Positions 62,160 to 64,000 of a stretch of DNA of 64,000 nt are shown one piece after another (the stretch's first letter is position 1; the number at the start of each line of letters is the position of its first letter). Position numbers and translations under genes: made by a program. The notes under the pieces were generated by a model. It was not told the origin of the DNA, did no database searches, and was given only the letters and a program-made list of their open reading frames with translations. The stretch comes from Ramlibacter sp. (GTDB lineage: Bacteria; Pseudomonadota; Gammaproteobacteria; Burkholderiales; Burkholderiaceae_C), in the NCBI GenBank assembly GCA_019635415.1, contig JAHBZN010000001.1, positions 1,240,001 through 1,304,000 of the forward strand. Reading direction: 5' to 3'.

Positions 62160-64000
62160 CTATTCGCCCGTGGCGCTGATCCCGCAGACCAGTGAGAAGG
62201 TCACCGTGCTGCTGGCCGGCAGGGTGGCGAGCACCACACCGGCTCCTGGGGGCACCAGATTGCCGATGGACAGCTGGCCCGCACCCGCGCCGGCCGTGGG
62301 GCAGACAGCGCCGCCCGCCGTGCCCGAGCAACTGATGCTGGTGCAGGACAGTCCGGCGTCGGGGCTGTCGGTCAGTACCGAGCCGTCGGCTGCGTTGGGG
62401 CCGCCGTTGGAGACCGTGAGCTGGTAAGTCGTGGTGGCCCCGGCGCTCACGCTGGTCAACGCGTTGGTCTTGGTGACGGCCACATTGACCAGCGGGGCGC
62501 ACAGCCGCAGGGTGGGCTGGGCGAGGGCGAACATGCCGCGACGCTCGGTGCCATTGGCAACCGCCGTGTTGTTGATTTCGAGCGTGGCGGTGGTCTGAGT
62601 GGCCTGGAATGACGCCTGGTACAGCGTCCAGACGTCGGCTGCGGCCGTGTCATAGGTCAGGATGCCCAGCGTGGCATTCTGCACCGCGCCTTGCGTCACC
62701 TGAAGCCGCAGGTTGGGGCGTTCGCCGGCCACATTGCCCCGCTGGTTGCCGGACACTGGACTGGAAGCATGCACGATGAAGGTGTAGGTGAGCCCGGGCG
62801 TCAAGCCGGTCACCGTCTGGCTCCACCATATCCGATCGGCCGCGGTGCCCCCCGTGGTATTGCCATTGGCGAACAACCAGTTGTTGCTGCCAGCGATGTC
62901 GCGCGCGGGGTTCCCGGGGAAGGGGCTCTGGTACAGGTCGGGCGTGCCAGCCGTGGTGGCTTGCAGGCCGACCTGGTAGGCCACGTTGTTGTTGGCCGGC
63001 TCCGTATTGACGGCGGCCAGCCCCACGCCGGCTCCATTGCCCGGCGAGGCCCCGGTGTCGGTGAAGTCGCTGTTGCTGATGTAGTTGGTGGTGGTGATCT
63101 CGCGTGTGGTGGCCGGGCACAGCGTGGCCGATGACGAGACCGAGGACAGCGCGCCCGAGACCGTCACGTCCTCCCCCGTGCTGGAGGCCGAGTCGTAGTT
63201 GCTGCCCCCCACGGTCCCGCCGGCGGTGTAGGTGTCACCGGGCGACACGGTGGTGGCCGCGGCCGACCGCGTGGGGTCGCTGAACGTGACCGAGGCCGGG
63301 TTCTGGTAGGTGCCGGGGATGGCGCCTTCCAGCGTGACGTTGAAGGTCAGCGTGACCACGCCGCCCGGTAGCAGCACATAGCTGTTGGCCACCGTCCCGC
63401 CGGGCGTGCCGATCTGCACCGTGGACGTGCCGCTGGCGGCCGGGGTCGCGGGGCCCGCAGCCTGGGACAGGCTGGCCGCCGCCGTGGTGCCGCTGAGCAG
63501 GAAGGGGTCCGGCAGGTCATCCGTGGCTGCGACCCCGGCCGCGCCGCCCGAGGTGGCCGAGGCTTCGATCCGGATCACGTACTGTGCGGTGGTGTCGGCC
63601 GGCTGTGTCACGGACGGGCTGGTGGTGGTCTTGGTCACCGTGAGGTTGGGCAGGCAACTGGCTCCGGACAGGGCGCCATTGCCCCCGGTGAAGGATTGCG
63701 CGGTATTGCTCAGGCCGTTGGCGCCGGCGGTGGCGTTCCAGGTGGTGGCTCCCCGAGCGCCACCGGCCACCGACGAACCACCTCCTACGGCCCCGGAACT
63801 GAGAATGGCGCCGCCGCCGCCGCCGCCGCCCGGACCATGGTCCACGGAACCCGTGGGTGTGGGGCTGCCGTTGCCGCCCCGGGCGTTGACGGTGATGCCG
63901 CTCAGGCCGGCGCTGTTGGCCGCGAGCAGCACGACCGAGCCCCCACCGCCGCCGCCCGTGCCGCCATCGTCGCAGCAGGTGGCCGTGGGGGTCTGGCCAT
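62160..64000 (-). CDS. Large secreted DUF11-repeat protein (5' end outside window)
   Basis: The 3' part of a long gene whose start is beyond the right edge; about 613 residues are visible. It has Gly-rich stretches near the edge (residues around GGGGGG and CCDDGGTGGG) and DUF11-type repeats: LPNLTVTKTTTSPSVTQPADTT and VNVAVTKTNALTSVSAGATTTYQLTVSNGGPNAADGSVL. Also seen are four Cys in the C-terminal CTSISCSG and VCPTAG. Composition is Gly/Thr/Ser/Ala-rich with few Lys. This is typical of secreted or surface proteins with isopeptide-like beta domains. Export signal and anchor are outside the view. Confidence 0.85.
   Translation of the reverse strand, partial: GQTPTATCCDDGGTGGGGGGSVVLLAANSAGLSGITVNARGGNGSPTPTGSVDHGPGGGGGGGAILSSGAVGGGSSVAGGARGATTWNATAGANGLSNTAQSFTGGNGALSGASCLPNLTVTKTTTSPSVTQPADTTAQYVIRIEASATSGGAAGVAATDDLPDPFLLSGTTAAASLSQAAGPATPAASGTSTVQIGTPGGTVANSYVLLPGGVVTLTFNVTLEGAIPGTYQNPASVTFSDPTRSAAATTVSPGDTYTAGGTVGGSNYDSASSTGEDVTVSGALSSVSSSATLCPATTREITTTNYISNSDFTDTGASPGNGAGVGLAAVNTEPANNNVAYQVGLQATTAGTPDLYQSPFPGNPARDIAGSNNWLFANGNTTGGTAADRIWWSQTVTGLTPGLTYTFIVHASSPVSGNQRGNVAGERPNLRLQVTQGAVQNATLGILTYDTAAADVWTLYQASFQATQTTATLEINNTAVANGTERRGMFALAQPTLRLCAPLVNVAVTKTNALTSVSAGATTTYQLTVSNGGPNAADGSVLTDSPDAGLSCTSISCSGTAGGAVCPTAGAGAGQLSIGNLVPPGAGVVLATLPASSTVTFSLVCGISATGE

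Overview
The window is about 64 kb of very GC-rich, gene-dense DNA with no rRNA, tRNA, prophage, insertion sequence or CRISPR array that I can see. The gene content points to a betaproteobacterium of the order Burkholderiales, most probably Comamonadaceae: dapA-bamC, parE and parC a few kilobases apart, a matR-matA-matB malonate locus, etfBA next to an acyl-CoA dehydrogenase, a TRAP transporter, and two loci of ATP-grasp/alpha-E/transglutaminase genes. I cannot assign a genus from sequence alone.

Layout. 1-6.7 kb: pyrG (cut by the left edge), coaBC, dut, a glycine-zipper lipoprotein, an FKBP-type isomerase, a RoxA-like JmjC oxygenase, and a strongly expressed-looking Ala/Pro-rich lipoprotein. 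6.7-12.3 kb (minus strand): a gene train running MFS, a 42-residue membrane protein, SDR, methyltransferase, dapA, bamC and an MBL-fold hydrolase. 12.4-19.4 kb (plus): parE, GNAT, a lytic transglycosylase, a degenerate GGDEF membrane protein and parC. 19.5-22.2 kb: an accessory two-gene cassette (P-loop ATPase plus TPR protein with three nearly identical 48-residue repeats) behind ridA and a transglutaminase. 22.7-34.9 kb: two ATP-grasp/alpha-E/transglutaminase loci on either side of comEC. 34.9-42.0 kb: a TPR/GT9-like protein, an NTF2-like protein, MltB, and a TgpA-like transglutaminase, DUF58 and MoxR cluster. 42-45 kb: HDAC-like, crotonase-like and MscS genes. 45-48 kb: the TRAP transporter dctPQM. 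48.2-52.9 kb: etfBA, an acyl-CoA dehydrogenase and an NPD-like oxidoreductase. 53-58.1 kb: SRPBCC, truncated haemoglobin, a small P-loop protein, DUF2867, and a cyanide-insensitive-type cydAB with its GbsR/MarR-like regulator. 58.4-62.1 kb: a GntR regulator with malonyl-CoA decarboxylase and malonyl-CoA synthetase. The right end is the C-terminal part of a large secreted DUF11 protein that runs off the window.

The most striking signal outside the genes is a dispersed family of short (about 30-57 bp) imperfectly palindromic repeats, with at least eleven candidate copies. Several lie inside coding sequence. They appear to supply the stop codon of coaBC, the start codon of the SDR gene, part of the MltB signal peptide, two in-frame stretches of ComEC and a low-complexity piece of malonyl-CoA decarboxylase. 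Two intergenic copies form hairpins that could terminate transcription.

Other points worth attention are the ATPase/TPR cassette, which I suspect is a conflict or sensing system; the duplicated ATP-grasp/alpha-E machinery in fused and split forms; a near-consensus LexA box just upstream of parE; palindromic operators in front of etfBA and dctP; AATT motifs phased at 10 bp between the cyd and malonate regulators; and several genes with no Shine-Dalgarno whose -10-like hexamers lie 7-10 nt from the start codon, suggesting leaderless mRNAs.
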